DNA of 6,409 bases, taken from the NCBI GenBank assembly GCA_025054515.1, contig JANWZT010000070.1, positions 1 to 6,409 of the forward strand, in the 5' to 3' direction. The notes beneath the pieces were generated by a model, which saw nothing but the letters and a program-made list of their open reading frames with translations, was not told the DNA's origin and searched no databases. Below, piece after piece: positions 5,606 to 6,409 of this stretch (position 1 is its first letter; every line of letters starts with the position of its first letter). Source of the stretch: Candidatus Caldarchaeum sp. (GTDB taxonomy: Archaea; Thermoproteota; Nitrososphaeria_A; Caldarchaeales; Caldarchaeaceae). The translations under genes were made by a program, and so were the position numbers.

Positions 5606-6169
5606 GTGGCAAAAGGGCCTCCGCCGAAAATAGAAATTCAAAACGTTGTTTCCAGCGTAACGCTTTTTCAAAGGCTTGACCTCGCGCAAGTTCAGCGTAC
5701 CTTCCCCTACGTCGAATACAAGCCGGCTCAGTTCCCCGGCCTTGTTTTCCGGCTGGCTAAGCCGAAAACGGCGACTCTGATTTTCAGTAGCGGCAAAATG
5801 GTGTGCACCGGCGCAAAAAGCGAAGAGGAGTCGATCAGGGCCGTGAGAACGGTGGTCAAGGCCCTCAAAAAAGAGGGGTTCGTCATCCGGGAGGAGCCGC
5901 AAATCGAAATTCAGAACATCGTCGCATCAATAGACCTTCACGGGCGCATCGATTTGGAAAAGGCGGCGACCACTTTAGAGAACGTCATGTATGAGCCGGA
6001 GCAGTTTCCTGGCCTGATCTACAGGATGATGAGCCCAAAGGTTGTGATTTTGATGTTCGCAAGCGGAAAGCTGGTCTGCACGGGGGCCAAATACGAAAAA
6101 GATGTTTACGATGCCGTTGCAAAGCTGCAGGAACTTCTCGAGGAGAAGCAGCTGATATCCTATGATTAG
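5606..6169 (+). CDS. tbp: TATA-box binding protein (archaeal TBP / TFIID)
   Basis: TBP binds and bends the promoter TATA box and, with TFB, recruits the archaeal RNA polymerase. The 187 residues form the typical two direct repeats (about 9-95 and 100-186). Equivalent positions are 91 residues apart: IEIQNVVSS/IEIQNIVAS, QFPGLVFR/QFPGLIYR and SGKMVCTGAK/SGKLVCTGAK. The four DNA-intercalating phenylalanines are at F43 and F60, and F134 and F151. The minor-groove asparagines are N13 and N104. Length matches other archaeal TBPs; there is no long acidic C-terminal tail. The GTG start at 5606 gives a short N-terminal arm (MAKGPPPK) and sits 25 bases after a good TATA box without a ribosome site, so a leaderless mRNA is likely. 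The gene is in the same direction as the lipoyl cluster but appears to have its own promoter. Its TAG stop overlaps the TAA stop of the converging transporter gene. Confidence 0.98.
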   Translation: MAKGPPPKIEIQNVVSSVTLFQRLDLAQVQRTFPYVEYKPAQFPGLVFRLAKPKTATLIFSSGKMVCTGAKSEEESIRAVRTVVKALKKEGFVIREEPQIEIQNIVASIDLHGRIDLEKAATTLENVMYEPEQFPGLIYRMMSPKVVILMFASGKLVCTGAKYEKDVYDAVAKLQELLEEKQLISYD

Positions 6170-6408
6170 GACGGGAAAAGTCCGCTGAATAAAGGAATCG
6201 TCTTCACCGGTTCGAGGCCCAAAATCTTCACCGCGAGTCCGGCCGAAAACAAGCTCAAAACAACGATGAAAAATAGATAGTCTTTCGCCTTCATGTTAAG
6301 AACTTTTAAGCTGGTTCTTTTTCGGCTTGCACCAAAGCATTTCACCTCCATGGCCTCGGCCAGTTCGTAGGAACGCCGTATCACGTTCACCAGCAGCGGA
6401 ACAAGTAT
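6166..6408 (-). CDS. ecfT: ECF-type transporter transmembrane T subunit (EcfT/CbiQ family), C-terminal fragment
   Basis: The minus-strand frame is open from the right edge to a TAA at 6168-6166, giving the last 80 residues; the N-terminal part lies outside the window. EcfT is the membrane scaffold that links ECF ATPases to a vitamin- or metal-binding S subunit. The fragment starts ILVPLLVNVIRRSYELAEAM, the cytoplasmic coupling helix region of the family. It continues through a basic stretch (ASRKRTSLK) into one hydrophobic membrane helix (about residues 42-60, YLFFIVVLSLFSAGLAV). Where EcfT/CbiQ proteins usually read AMEARGFG, this one reads AMEVKCFG, so the Ala-Arg-Gly signature is altered. 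The substrate cannot be told because no S subunit or ATPase is visible. A GTG inside the frame at 6390 is not a credible start, because the family sequence continues upstream of it. Confidence 0.85.
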   Translation of the reverse strand: MLVPLLVNVIRRSYELAEAMEVKCFGASRKRTSLKVLNMKAKDYLFFIVVLSLFSAGLAVKILGLEPVKTIPLFSGLFPS

Positions 6409-6409
6409 C

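Noticed and set aside
5570..5902. A 110-codon minus-strand open frame across the 5' half of the TBP gene
   Set aside because: It is antisense to the highly conserved TBP repeats, and the translation matches no family I know.
5606..6169. Internal repeat of about 91 codons
   Set aside because: Real, but it is the normal two-fold repeat of all TBPs, not a mobile or tandem DNA repeat.
6169..6183. Possible hairpin GGAC-loop-GTCC after the TBP stop
   Set aside because: Only four base pairs, no T-run follows, and it lies inside the converging EcfT coding sequence; archaeal termination relies mainly on T-rich tracts.

Overview
The window is archaeal. Its clearest marker is a complete archaeal TATA-box binding protein, made of two imperfect repeats with a 91-residue period, near the right end. 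The promoters also look archaeal: AT-rich TATA elements lie about 25-33 bases before start codons that have no Shine-Dalgarno sequence. Base composition looks roughly balanced in GC by eye. The proteins resemble those of the TACK archaea (Thaumarchaeota, Aigarchaeota, Bathyarchaeota), but that placement is a guess; only the domain Archaea is well supported.

Layout. Positions 1-1140 (minus strand) hold the N-terminal 380 codons of a secreted, Ig-like repeat protein that runs off the left edge. Just upstream of it on the same strand is a Nudix hydrolase of the diadenosine tetraphosphatase type (1158-1598, possibly from 1661). A compact divergent promoter around 1624-1640 separates this pair from a tightly packed plus-strand cluster: lipoyl synthase (lipA), the beta subunit of a 2-oxoacid dehydrogenase E1, dihydrolipoamide dehydrogenase (E3, lpd) and lipoyl/octanoyl transferase (lipB). 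Genes in the cluster overlap or are separated by only a few bases. The TBP gene follows 32 bases after lipB, with its own TATA box in the gap. It ends stop-to-stop against a converging minus-strand gene, the C-terminal 80 residues of an ECF-type transporter T subunit (EcfT/CbiQ family) cut by the right edge.

How the genes work together. LipB would place an octanoyl group on a lipoyl domain and LipA would insert the two sulfurs. The E1 beta subunit and E3 are parts of the 2-oxoacid dehydrogenase complex that uses the finished lipoyl arm. The cluster therefore couples cofactor assembly to the enzyme that needs it. The E1 alpha subunit and the lipoyl-bearing E2 are not here and must lie elsewhere, or be replaced. 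The E1 beta sequence looks at least as much like branched-chain 2-oxoacid dehydrogenase as pyruvate dehydrogenase. No RNA gene, CRISPR array, insertion sequence or convincing terminator was seen. No stretch over 300 bases lacks a gene.
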